Assembly: GCF_004000905.1 (NCBI RefSeq)
Contig: NZ_BIMD01000013.1
Coordinates: 45,665 to 109,664 of the forward strand
Source: Paenibacillus humicus NBRC 102415
GTDB taxonomy: Bacteria > Bacillota > Bacilli > Paenibacillales > Paenibacillaceae
Length of the DNA stretch: 64,000 nt
Direction: 5' to 3'
The stretch's first letter is position 1, and the number at the start of each line of letters is the position of its first letter. Below are positions 55,197-62,045 of the stretch, piece after piece. The translations under genes were made by a program, and so were the position numbers. Under the pieces are notes generated by a model. The model worked only from the letters and a program-made list of their open reading frames with translations. It did not search any database and had not been told where the DNA came from.

Positions 55197-55199
55197 CTA

Positions 55200-55387
55200 A
55201 AAATCGATGAAATCAATTGGTGTACCTAGTTTATTCTAATCCATCATTTATTGCTGAAGAGGAGTTTAAGCCCGGAGTACTACTTTCTGAAGATTTATCT
55301 TTTTATGAACCAGAGGCAAAACTTAAGTTGGTCTAGGTATGACAAGAGAACAAATAGAACTTTATCATTTTATTGTTTTCACCAGCC
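55200..55387 (+). other. AT-rich intergenic stretch with a short gene remnant
   Basis: On the plus strand 55228-55338 reads as natural protein sequence (QLVYLVYSNPSFIAEEEFKP, then LLSEDLSFYEPEAKL, then a stop) but has no start and a stop just upstream. It looks like the C-terminal remnant of a lost gene. Confidence 0.35.
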
Positions 55388-55500
55388 CGAAGCCTTCGGG
55401 TCGTCATACTTAGGCTTGCTGGGTTGTCTGGCCGCTCTGCTTTCTTGAAAATCCTCGGCTGAATCGAGGGGCGAATGGTACAAATGTCACAGTCCTCTTC
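55388..55500 (-). repeat. Degenerate cassette-associated element (copy -1)
   Basis: Diverged copy of the element that follows each gene in this region. The stretch from CATACTTAGGCTTGCTGGG to ATCCTCGGCTGAATCGAGGG aligns with the centre of the better copies at 56344 and 57126. It begins about 20 bp beyond the stop of the histidine phosphatase gene. The terminal arms are not clear. Confidence 0.5.
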
Positions 55501-55519
55501 GATAACTCTTCCCAAAACT

Positions 55520-56086
55520 TTATTCGTTCCACAGTCTTTCTACTTCTTTCAATTCTAACTCTTCAAAATACAATTTATAAATATCTGGTTTCTTTAATTG
55601 ATCTAAAAAGTCCAATCCATAGCTTGAATCAAAAGAATTCATCATCAAAGTCATTACAAGGCCATGAGTCCCAATTACGATTTTCTTACCTGCGTGTTCT
55701 TCCAATATCATTTTCATTACTGAAATTGATCTATTTTGACAATCAGCATTAGTCTCTCCTCCAGGTAAACAGTATTCAAAGTCATAGAATTTCTCTCTAA
55801 TTAAAGACATCAGCTCAGTATTCTTAATAATATCATCTGCAAAATATTTTTCTCTGAGATCTTCAAATGTTTTGATTTCTAATCTTAAGTATTCAGCCAA
55901 TCCTTTTATACTCAGTATTGCTCGATTGTAAGGACTTGATATCATTAGTTCAATTCCTTCATCTTTAAGCCTTTCAGTGATCTTTTCAACATCTGCCTTA
56001 CCCTTTGAGGTAAGTCCTCTAGTTCGTTCATTTCCTTCCGTATATGGCGATTCGGCATGCCTAACCATGTATATAATGGTCTTCAT
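55520..56086 (-). CDS. Histidine phosphatase (phosphoglycerate mutase-like) family protein, cassette gene A
   Basis: 188 residues with the catalytic MVRHAES at residues 7-13 (the RHG motif with Ala for Gly), an SSPYNRAILS segment with the second Arg, the Glu of LPGGETNAD and the second His in VIGTHGLVMTL. The fold is the SixA/PGM type; substrate unknown, and Ala in RHA is seen in several phosphatase subgroups. AT-rich codons differ strongly from the core genes. ATG 56086 is behind AAGGAGG. The gene is compact, has no obvious promoter of its own, and is followed by a repeat element, as are its neighbours. Confidence 0.85.
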   Translation of the reverse strand: MKTIIYMVRHAESPYTEGNERTRGLTSKGKADVEKITERLKDEGIELMISSPYNRAILSIKGLAEYLRLEIKTFEDLREKYFADDIIKNTELMSLIREKFYDFEYCLPGGETNADCQNRSISVMKMILEEHAGKKIVIGTHGLVMTLMMNSFDSSYGLDFLDQLKKPDIYKLYFEELELKEVERLWNE

Positions 56087-56104
56087 ATAAGCCTCCTTGG
56101 GGAT

Positions 56105-56200
56105 CTTGCATTTATGTATTACTGTGTTTCATTAGCCTTAAGTGACCTTAGGGAATGAGGCGCTAGACTTTAGCATGGCAGGAGTCTCTGTCTCCACGAT
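56105..56200 (-). repeat. Degenerate cassette-associated element (copy 0)
   Basis: GCCTTAAGTGACCTTAGGGA and CGCTAGACTTTAGC align with the left half of the element at 57126 (about 80% over ~40 bp). It lies just upstream of cassette gene A. The 56201-56343 stretch beyond it shows no gene. Confidence 0.5.
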
Positions 56201-56343
56201 TTTGTTCAAGTGTCAAGAAGTTGAAATGAAAGAACGGGAAGGACCGCGATGGGGAAGAGGGGCTTACTTACTGGTTTTCGCGGCTAATGTTTCTAGGTGT
56301 GTAATCTTTATATAATCTTATATGGTCTTTCAAAGGTATCGGA

Positions 56344-56501
56344 AACATTCTAGTATTCACGAACCCGGGTGTCTTAAGTTACCGTGTGGAAGGGGGCGTT
56401 AGACTTAGCCTCGCAGGTGTTGTCCGGCTGTCTTTCACTCTCCTCGGTACATATCAGTCCGTACTAAGGGGGAAGGCTCGCAACGTGAATACAGTGTTAT
56501 G
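56344..56501 (-). repeat. Cassette-associated structured element (copy 1)
   Basis: 158 bp following the HNH gene stop by 8 bp on the minus strand. Inner arms GTATTCACG (56353) and CGTGAATAC (56484) are perfect inverted repeats; the outer arm GTTATG (56496) is intact, its partner is diverged (AACATTC). The centre shares CTTAAGTTACCG, GGCGTTAGACTTAGCC and TCGCAGGTGT with other copies. Confidence 0.75.
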
Positions 56502-56509
56502 CGTAGTTT

Positions 56510-57097
56510 TTACCTTCCCTGATTGACTATCAAGTTGTATCTTTCCCTGATCTGACTTTGTATCTTTTGTGAAGTAATTTGACTTTCCCTCATTAGCTGA
56601 TTTAATTTCTCGTAATTTTCCCAATGCTTTTTCCATAACTCTTTGTCTACTAGCTCTTCGAGGTTAATTGGTTTTACATCCTTCCAATTCTCGAAATTTT
56701 CGAGTCTTTTTATTCTTTCATCAATGTTCTTAATACCCCTAGCTTTAGGGGCTAGTTTCGCATTACTCAATATCCATGTTTTCCAAGGTTTGTTTCCCTT
56801 TGATTGATTACATTTACCGCATAAGGGTACTAGATTGTAAATATCAGATATGTAGCCTGTTGGTTTCTTATCAATAATTAAAGGTCTAAAGTGATCCCAT
56901 TCAGTATAGTTATCTCCACAATAAGAACACTTCAAATTCAAGGGATCAAGCCCCAAGATATCCAGGCATTCTTTAACATCACTCTCTGAGGGAACAATGC
57001 AAGGTATTATTCCATTTACGAAAGAGTTGGTAATACTAGATGATTTTCCACTTACATTAACCGGCTTTGGCATTTGAAAAGTAGCAAAGTAATTCAA
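56510..57097 (-). CDS. HNH endonuclease, cassette gene B
   Basis: 195 residues. The HNH core is CSYCGDNYTEWDHFRPLIID ... YNLVPLCGKCNQSKGN. Two CxxC pairs bind structural zinc, the DH supplies the catalytic His, and the Asn of YNLVP completes the motif. Flanks are Lys/Asn-rich. Similar stand-alone HNH proteins occur in defence islands and mobile elements; the target cannot be told. TTG 57097 is behind AAGGAGATAT. Low GC and the compact 28-bp distance to the preceding element fit a cassette gene. Confidence 0.82.
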   Translation of the reverse strand: MNYFATFQMPKPVNVSGKSSSITNSFVNGIIPCIVPSESDVKECLDILGLDPLNLKCSYCGDNYTEWDHFRPLIIDKKPTGYISDIYNLVPLCGKCNQSKGNKPWKTWILSNAKLAPKARGIKNIDERIKRLENFENWKDVKPINLEELVDKELWKKHWENYEKLNQLMRESQITSQKIQSQIRERYNLIVNQGR

Positions 57098-57125
57098 ATT
57101 AATATCTCCTTAAGCAGTAATTACG

Positions 57126-57364
57126 CATAACGTCTCTTATATTCACGGACCCGAGTGGCTTAAATGACCGTAGGGAACGGGACGCCAGACTTACCTCGTA
57201 GATCTTGTTTGCTGAATCTGCTTCCTCGAAATGCTTTTGGAGACAAAAGGCGTAAGCCCACAGATTGAACTAGCCTCGCAGGTGTGTCCGCCCGACCCGA
57301 CTTCATCGAAATTCATCTATCGGACCGAGGGCCAAATGGCCCGAAGCGTGAATACGGTGTTATG
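57126..57364 (-). repeat. Cassette-associated structured element (copy 2, longest)
   Basis: 239 bp with both outer arms (CATAAC 57126, GTTATG 57359) and inner arms (ATTCACG, CGTGAAT) intact. It is ~80 bp longer than copies 1 and 3 because the segment ACTTACCTCGTAGATCTTG ... CTTCCTCGAAATGC occurs again as ACTAGCCTCGCAGGTG ... CTTCATCGAAATTC, an internal duplication. It follows cassette gene C's stop by 20 bp. Confidence 0.8.
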
Positions 57365-57384
57365 TGAAGTCATTGCCATCTCGA

Positions 57385-57708
57385 TTACACCCAAAAAGTA
57401 TCGCTACTATCTATCTCCATTAATTGTTTCTCAAAGTCTTTAACAGGTTTTATGTCATCTACAAAATGCCACTTATCCTTACTGTCCTTCCAATAGAATT
57501 TCCAATATGATTCTTCTAACCTAACTTGAGCTATCGGGTATTCAAAACGTCTTCCCATATATCCTGGTCATTCTTGACTTAATGTAACTGTATTTCCCCT
57601 GAATTTATATCTAATTTCAATTTCATTTTTCAAATGGTCAGGAATTTTCTTATCTATATAGTTGTCTAGTATTTTTTCAATTCTCTTCTTCGTGAATGCA
57701 TCAAGCAA
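57385..57708 (-). pseudogene. DUF3024-like protein gene with internal stop, cassette gene C
   Basis: Read on the minus strand from TTG 57708 (GGAG 7 bp upstream): LLDAFTKKRIEKILDNYIDK ... RYKFRGNTVTLSQE, then TGA at 57570-57568, then PGYMGRRFEYPIAQVRLEES ... KDKWHFVDDIKPVKDFEKQL ... DTFWV and a stop at 57385. The pieces are in one frame and match the DUF3024 pattern, where an Arg precedes the Pro. CGA to TGA would explain the stop. Length ~107 residues. Either a nonsense mutation or a base error. Confidence 0.65.
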
Positions 57709-57751
57709 AATATCACTCCGTTTTTCAATTTTTTATCAAGCAATGATTTCA

Positions 57752-57909
57752 TATAACGTTCTTGTATTCATGACGTCCTTACACCTTAAGTCCCGGAAGG
57801 GTGAACGCGATGCGGTTAGATCAAAGGATGTGTCCGCTGAATAATCTTCCCCAAAAGGCCTCATTTTGACCGAGAGCCTTATGGTCCGATGCGTGAAGAG
57901 GGTGTTATG
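57752..57909 (-). repeat. Cassette-associated structured element (copy 3)
   Basis: 158 bp, the same length as copy 1. It follows the cassette gene D stop by 24 bp. Arms: TATAACGTTCTTGTATTCA on one side, GCGTGAAGAGGGTGTTATG on the other. The centre shares CTTAAGTCCCGG, GGTTAGATC and GTGTCCGCTGAA with other copies and has a local hairpin GACCGAGAGCCTTATGGTC. Confidence 0.75.
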
Positions 57910-57933
57910 TGAGGTCACAGAATTCGAAGCGTA

Positions 57934-58197
57934 TCACACATCTTGTATATTCCGTATATCTAGATTGGTCATTCTACTTAATCTCTCAATTACTGTTACA
58001 TTAATTCCATCATCCTCAACACATTCCGTATCCAGATTCCAGATTTGGTCGGATACATCATAGAATTTGTCATCTATCTCTATTTCTCCACCCATTGAAA
58101 TCAATAAACGTTGATTTAGATTCTCTTCGTAGTCTGCTGAGGAGAACTCCTGTAATACAGATTCTCTAGGAATAGTTGAGTTTACGAAAATACCCAA
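57934..58197 (-). CDS. Uncharacterised small protein, probably 5'-truncated, cassette gene D
   Basis: 87 residues from TTG 58197 (GIFVNSTIPRESVLQEFSSA ... LISMGGEIEIDDKFYDVSDQIW ... ECVEDDGINVTVIERL). I do not recognise a named family. The composition is acidic and soluble, as in small immunity-like or hypothetical cassette proteins. The start codon has no ribosome site, and the frame stays open upstream through FRLSE into the remnant of another element at 58211, so the true 5' end was probably lost. Confidence 0.55.
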   Translation of the reverse strand: MGIFVNSTIPRESVLQEFSSADYEENLNQRLLISMGGEIEIDDKFYDVSDQIWNLDTECVEDDGINVTVIERLSRMTNLDIRNIQDV

Positions 58198-58210
58198 CTC
58201 AGAGAGTCTA

Positions 58211-58235
58211 AAAACGTTCCCGTATTCACGACTCT
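58211..58235 (-). repeat. Truncated cassette-associated element (copy 4)
   Basis: AAAACGTTCCCGTATTCACGAC matches the arm region of the other copies and then stops abruptly at TCTCCTCCAGTATAC, marking the end of the array. Confidence 0.55.
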
Positions 58236-58268
58236 CCTCCAGTATACTTGCGGCTCCTAAATATGGAA

Positions 58269-58321
58269 ATAAAAAAGGAAATTCAAGTCGGCCCTCTTGA
58301 GAGAAGTCCGTCTGAATCTCC
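58269..58321 (-). terminator. Minus-strand terminator upstream of the cassette array
   Basis: On the minus strand AGATTCA-GACGG ... CTCTCAAGAGG ... CCG-TTGAATTT forms a long stem followed by CCTTTTTTATTT. It would block read-through from fabH into the array. Confidence 0.65.
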
Positions 58322-58404
58322 TTTGGATTGCGCTTTCTACCTCGAAGGCAATCCGTCTCTTCCAGTATACAAATGAAATCACCAATTATTGAAAATAAAA
58401 AAGG

Positions 58405-58476
58405 TTATCCCTGCCCCTTGCAGGGATATCCTGATCAACTAAAACAAGGCCATCCCCCAAGGGGTGGCCTTATTTT
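58405..58476 (-). terminator. Two hairpins after fabH
   Basis: AAGGCCATCCCC-CAA-GGGGTGGCCTT (58446-58471; minus-strand tail TTGTTTTAG) is the likely fabH terminator. ATCCCTGC-CCCTT-GCAGGGAT (58407-58427) forms a second stem, followed on the minus strand by AACCTTTTTTATTTT, so it is also terminator-like. Confidence 0.7.
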
Positions 58477-58491
58477 AGGACTGGCTCCGGC

Positions 58492-59511
58492 TCAAGCCAT
58501 CCAGCGAATGAGCAGGCCGGACTGGGATAGACCGCCGCCGAAGCCGTACAGAAGCAGCAGCTGTCCTTCGCGGATGCGGCCGCTGCGGACTCCTTCGCTT
58601 AAAGCGAGCGGGATGGAGGCAGCCGACGTATTGCCGGTATGCTCCAGAGTCGTAATGGTTTTATCGAGAGGAATGCCCGTCTTCTCGCTCACGACATCGA
58701 GAATCCGCATATTGGGATTATGCGGCACGAACCAGTCGACATCTTCCGGAGCCGTTCCGGCTTCATTCAGCATTTCGAGAATGCTTTCCGGAACACGGCT
58801 GATCGCCCAGCGGAACACGGCACGTCCGTTCTGGACGATTTTGCCCGACTGCTGGAGCGAATGCTCGCCAATAGACGGGGACAGGCTGGACCGGTACAAG
58901 TGATGGCCGTCCTCTCCATCCGTGCGGGCAAAGGAGTGCAGCCAGGAGGGCTTGCTGTCCGCAGCTCCGGCTTCGACAAGCACGGCTCCCGCGCCGTCTC
59001 CGAACAGGATGCAGGTCGTGCGGTCGGTGTAATCGGTAATTCGCGACAGCGTTTCCGCGCCGATGACAAGGATCTTGCGATGCAGTCCGGAGGCGATAAG
59101 GCCGCCGGCGAGCTGCAACGCGGAGACAAAGCCTGCGCAGGCAGCCGCGACGTCCGCAGCTCCGGCTGCCTTGATGCCGAACTCGGCTTGTACGCGAGCT
59201 GCCGTCTGGGGGAAGAAAGTATCAGGCGTTGCCGTTGCGACAAGAATGTAGTCTACATCCTCGAGGCTCTTTTCCGGGTGGCGCTCGATCAGGTCGCGCA
59301 CGGCATGGAAGCACAGGCCGCTCGTATATTCGTCGTCAGCTGCGATACGGCGTTCCCGGATTCCCGTCCTCTGAACGATCCATTCATCGTTGGTGTCGAC
59401 TATTTTTTCCAGATCGTCATTGCTCAACACTCGCTTCGGCAAATAGGAGCCTACTGCGGTGATGCGGGCGGATGTACGGTAGCCGGTCGTAATCGGGGCC
59501 TTGCTAGACAT
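58492..59511 (-). CDS. fabH: Beta-ketoacyl-ACP synthase III (FabH)
   Basis: 339 residues; condenses acyl-CoA with malonyl-ACP to start fatty-acid synthesis. RITAVGSYLPKRVLSNDDLEK and NDEWIVQRTGIRERR are typical of the N-terminus. The active-site Cys is in VAAACAGFVSAL, His in FVPHNPNMRI, and Asn in HTGNTSAASIP. The usual HQANxRI reads HNPNMRI, a small departure. ATG 59511 (MSSKAPITT) lies 10 bp behind GGGAGG. A FapR operator sits just upstream. It stands alone without other fab genes, so it may be a second copy (FabHB-like) for branched or special primers. Confidence 0.9.
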   Translation of the reverse strand: MSSKAPITTGYRTSARITAVGSYLPKRVLSNDDLEKIVDTNDEWIVQRTGIRERRIAADDEYTSGLCFHAVRDLIERHPEKSLEDVDYILVATATPDTFFPQTAARVQAEFGIKAAGAADVAAACAGFVSALQLAGGLIASGLHRKILVIGAETLSRITDYTDRTTCILFGDGAGAVLVEAGAADSKPSWLHSFARTDGEDGHHLYRSSLSPSIGEHSLQQSGKIVQNGRAVFRWAISRVPESILEMLNEAGTAPEDVDWFVPHNPNMRILDVVSEKTGIPLDKTITTLEHTGNTSAASIPLALSEGVRSGRIREGQLLLLYGFGGGLSQSGLLIRWMA

Positions 59512-59543
59512 AAGCAATCAACCTCCCGGTATGGTATCAAGTA

Positions 59544-59560
59544 TTAGTATCAGGTACTAA
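59544..59560 (-). promoter_or_regulatory. FapR operator upstream of fabH
   Basis: TTAGTATCAGGTACTAA, which on the gene strand reads TTAGTACCTGATACTAA, a perfect TTAGTA/TACTAA dyad with 5-bp centre, matching the known FapR box. It lies 33 bp before the ATG, placing fabH under malonyl-CoA-responsive FapR repression. Confidence 0.88.
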
Positions 59561-59589
59561 TAATGATGATACCATAGTTACGGATTTAA

Positions 59590-60423
59590 CAAAAGCTCGC
59601 AGCCCTGTTTACCGTCAAGGAGCAGCGGCCCAATGTCATCCAGAAGGTCATGAAGGATTTTATCTACGTGACTATCGAGAAGAGCCAACGGCTCAATCGG
59701 ATTCCTCCTTCGAGTTCACGGCGGGCGCTTGCATTTTCTCTTTTATCGCCGGGTAACGACCCTCAAGGCGCTGATCCGAATCAATTCCTTCTCAAGCGCA
59801 CTGGCCGGTCTGATGGGAATTAGGACCGCATTAGGCGTTGATGATCGCTTCCTGCTCGGAGGGCTGGTGGATGATGGGTCGATACTTGCTGGCTCTGCTT
59901 TTACGGTAGCGCTGGCTGCCCTTACCCCCAGCTACGGAGAGTGGAGAGATGCGGTTGAGGCGTTTGCAAATCGAAATAGTCATCTTGACGGGCATCGCTT
60001 CACCAATGACGACGAAATTCATTCTAAGTACAACGCCCTATACTTAATTTCTTTAGCAACGGTGATGAACGAATGGAATACCCCTGAATCGCTTCAGATA
60101 TCGCTGTCCAACTGGAGGACACAGGCGTTTCGTTCATCGACGTCGCCAGAGCCGGACCGGGAGACAAGTCGATAAGTTTTGCTCGCGCAGCTTACTTCAT
60201 GCGGGGTTCGTCGATTGGGAATTCCTACGGCGGAGTCTTTCCGCTTAGACGGATTGGCAAATGGAGACGATGCGGCCTGGACGATTGTGCTTGGAGCCGA
60301 TCTTGAAGGCGAAGCCCAGGCGCTTCTGACGGGAGCGGCAAGCGGACCGGATGCGGATCAAGCCATAGCCTGTCAGAAGGAGCGGATCGCGAAGATCGGC
60401 TGGCACAAGATTGGATGGTAAGG
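59590..60423 (+). pseudogene. Decayed gene or genes of unrecognised family, several frameshifts
   Basis: Natural-looking protein appears in successive frames. 59590-59690: LAALFTVKEQRPNVIQKVMK. ~59765-60100: FSSALAGLMGIRTALGVDDR through SLATVMNEWNTPESLQ. ~60090-60265, another frame: IAVQLEDTGVSFIDVARAGP through SIGNSYGGVFPLRRIGKW. ~60260-60423: GDDAAWTIVLGADLEGEAQA through IGWHKIGW and a stop. No single frame covers it. The last three pieces may be one gene with two frameshifts; the first piece may be another gene's end. I could not name a family. Confidence 0.45.
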
Positions 60424-60585
60424 AGATAAGAACATAGCAACATTAAGAGGCTATTTGTTTTATCCCTATGGTTGACAAAGAACTTAGATACATTCCCGAG
60501 AATGACGGCGCCAGGCAGTCGTAGCAGGCCCTGCAGCCAAACTAAGAGCCGGCCTGGCGGCATGTTGCTTGCTATCGGGCTGGCC

Positions 60586-60744
60586 CTATTTTTTCCGTTC
60601 GTTCATCATGGTGCGGGCTCGTTCGCGATTTGGGACGTCGTTCTCGATGATGATCGCGTTGTCCGGCAGCGGGAATCTGGGCTGGCTGGTCAGCCAGCTG
60701 TCCGCTGCCAAGGAGAACAAACCGGCTTCCTCGGAAGCCGCTGT
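60586..60744 (-). pseudogene. C-terminal gene fragment, minus strand
   Basis: Between stops at 60747 and 60588 the minus strand encodes SEEAGLFSLAADSWLTSQPR, FPLPDNAIIIENDVPNRERA and RTMMNERKK, natural in composition, with no start upstream. Probably a remnant. The surrounding 60424-60758 shows nothing else. Confidence 0.35.
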
Positions 60745-60758
60745 CTACGAAAATAAAC

Positions 60759-60784
60759 GGCCCTTGTCGCCGTTGGCAAGGGCC
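60759..60784 (-). terminator. Terminator of the Gly/His-rich protein gene
   Basis: Minus strand GGCCCTTGCC-AACGGCGA-CAAGGGCC followed by GTTTATTTTCG, 10 bp beyond the gene's stop. Confidence 0.75.
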
Positions 60785-60794
60785 TCAAGCTCGG

Positions 60795-61529
60795 TCAATC
60801 CCAATTGAAGCCGAAACCCGTGTGGAGCTTGTGCTTGCCCAAGCTGGACTCGGCATCGATGCCGATGCTCTGCGAATCGACATGAGCGCCGCCGCCGAGT
60901 CCAACCTGCAGGTTGCCGACATGGCCGCCGGCGTTCACGTTCATGCCGTAGCCGTGATGGCCGTTTCCACCTGCAGAGGCTCCGGCCTGCAGGCCGGCCT
61001 CATAGGGACCGACATGCCCGGTCGTATGAGCGTTCAGTCCATATTTCTGCCAGTCCAGGCCGGTGTTTAGACCCGCTTCATAGGAGCCGATATGGCCGCT
61101 CGCCTGATGGTAGGCGCCGTGCGGTCCCCATTGGAGGCCAGACTGCAGGCCGGATTTGTAAGGGCCCAGATGACCGTACGCCTGCACGCCTGCCCCGTGC
61201 CCGCCCAGATGGCTGCCTAAATTGAGTCCGGCTGCGGGACCGCCGACATCAACGCCTGTCTTGAGGCCGAAGTGCTCGGGTCCGCCAAAAAAGCCGCCCG
61301 CATGGCCGCCGATGCCGTAGCCTCCTGTATAGGCGCCTACATGGCCTTGGTAGCTGTGCGGTCCCTGTTCGTTGTAGCTTTGGGCGCCCTGGCTCTCGTA
61401 ATGGTGCGGACCTTGACTTTGATAATAGCCGTCGCGGCCATAGACGTGCCTGTGCGCATAAGGCTGATGATGAAGATATCGCTGTCCCCAGTAGGGATCA
61501 TACATTGGATAGGGATAGGTTGGATGCAT
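60795..61529 (-). CDS. Gly/His/Tyr-rich repetitive protein, possibly spore coat or surface
   Basis: 244 residues of low complexity. The N-terminus is Tyr/Pro/His-rich (HPTYPYPMYDPYWGQRYLHH), then come Gln/Ser/Tyr repeats (GPHHYESQGAQSYNEQGPHS). Several modules of the pattern GH-x-G-x-Y-x-x-GL-x-x-G (GHLGPYKSGLQSG, GHIGSYEAGLNTG, GHVGPYEAGLQAG) follow, about 32 residues apart. No signal peptide or enzyme motif. ATG 61529 follows AGGAGGTTCTGG. Such composition is common in spore coat/exosporium and other self-assembling proteins; that is inference. The regular GL-x-x-G spacing suggests a stacked beta or polyproline-type repeat. Confidence 0.75.
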   Translation of the reverse strand: MHPTYPYPMYDPYWGQRYLHHQPYAHRHVYGRDGYYQSQGPHHYESQGAQSYNEQGPHSYQGHVGAYTGGYGIGGHAGGFFGGPEHFGLKTGVDVGGPAAGLNLGSHLGGHGAGVQAYGHLGPYKSGLQSGLQWGPHGAYHQASGHIGSYEAGLNTGLDWQKYGLNAHTTGHVGPYEAGLQAGASAGGNGHHGYGMNVNAGGHVGNLQVGLGGGAHVDSQSIGIDAESSLGKHKLHTGFGFNWD

Positions 61530-61813
61530 AGTTGCCAGAACCTCCTCGCATTTGCTCTAGCCTATTCCACATTGTAGTCTTGTGTGCGCCTTCACGATGC
61601 TTTAAGGGGGAAAGACTCTTTTAGAAAGGGTCATGTTTTAAATCATACGTTCTATTTCATTGGAACAAACTTGATCATTTCTTCTGTCGATGGCCGTCAT
61701 TGAAATCGAAGAATGATTCCTAGTGGCAGATCTATTTTTGGCTCTGGCATACGGACAAGGCAAATTAATTGGTGTAGGAATAATGGATATGGGCCTGTCA
61801 GGCTGTCGAGACA

Positions 61814-61853
61814 TTCCAGCTCGCGGAGCTGATTGGTCCGCATTTTCTGCGTT
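61814..61853 (-). pseudogene. 40-bp duplicated fragment of hxlR
   Basis: 39 of 40 bases match hxlR 63190-63229 (the [12 protein letters not shown] coding part), in the same orientation and 1.4 kb away. The surrounding 61560-62030 shows no other gene. Confidence 0.75.
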
Positions 61854-62045
61854 TTCTAATGCTGCACCCTTTTAGAATTAACTTCACCTGGCAATGGAAA
61901 GGTTTTCTGCAGGCTTTGTTAAACCTTAATTCTGATCGTGGATCTTTACGAATGGGAGGTTGGCAATCCATAAGAAACAACCCAAGTTGGATATGTTAAA
62001 ATTTAGTCATTGTAGATATCCCTCTTGGACAAAGGAGAACTGAAA

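Noticed and set aside
55388..58235. Possible CRISPR array
   Set aside because: Repeat units are 158-239 bp, diverged, and separated by genes rather than by short spacers.
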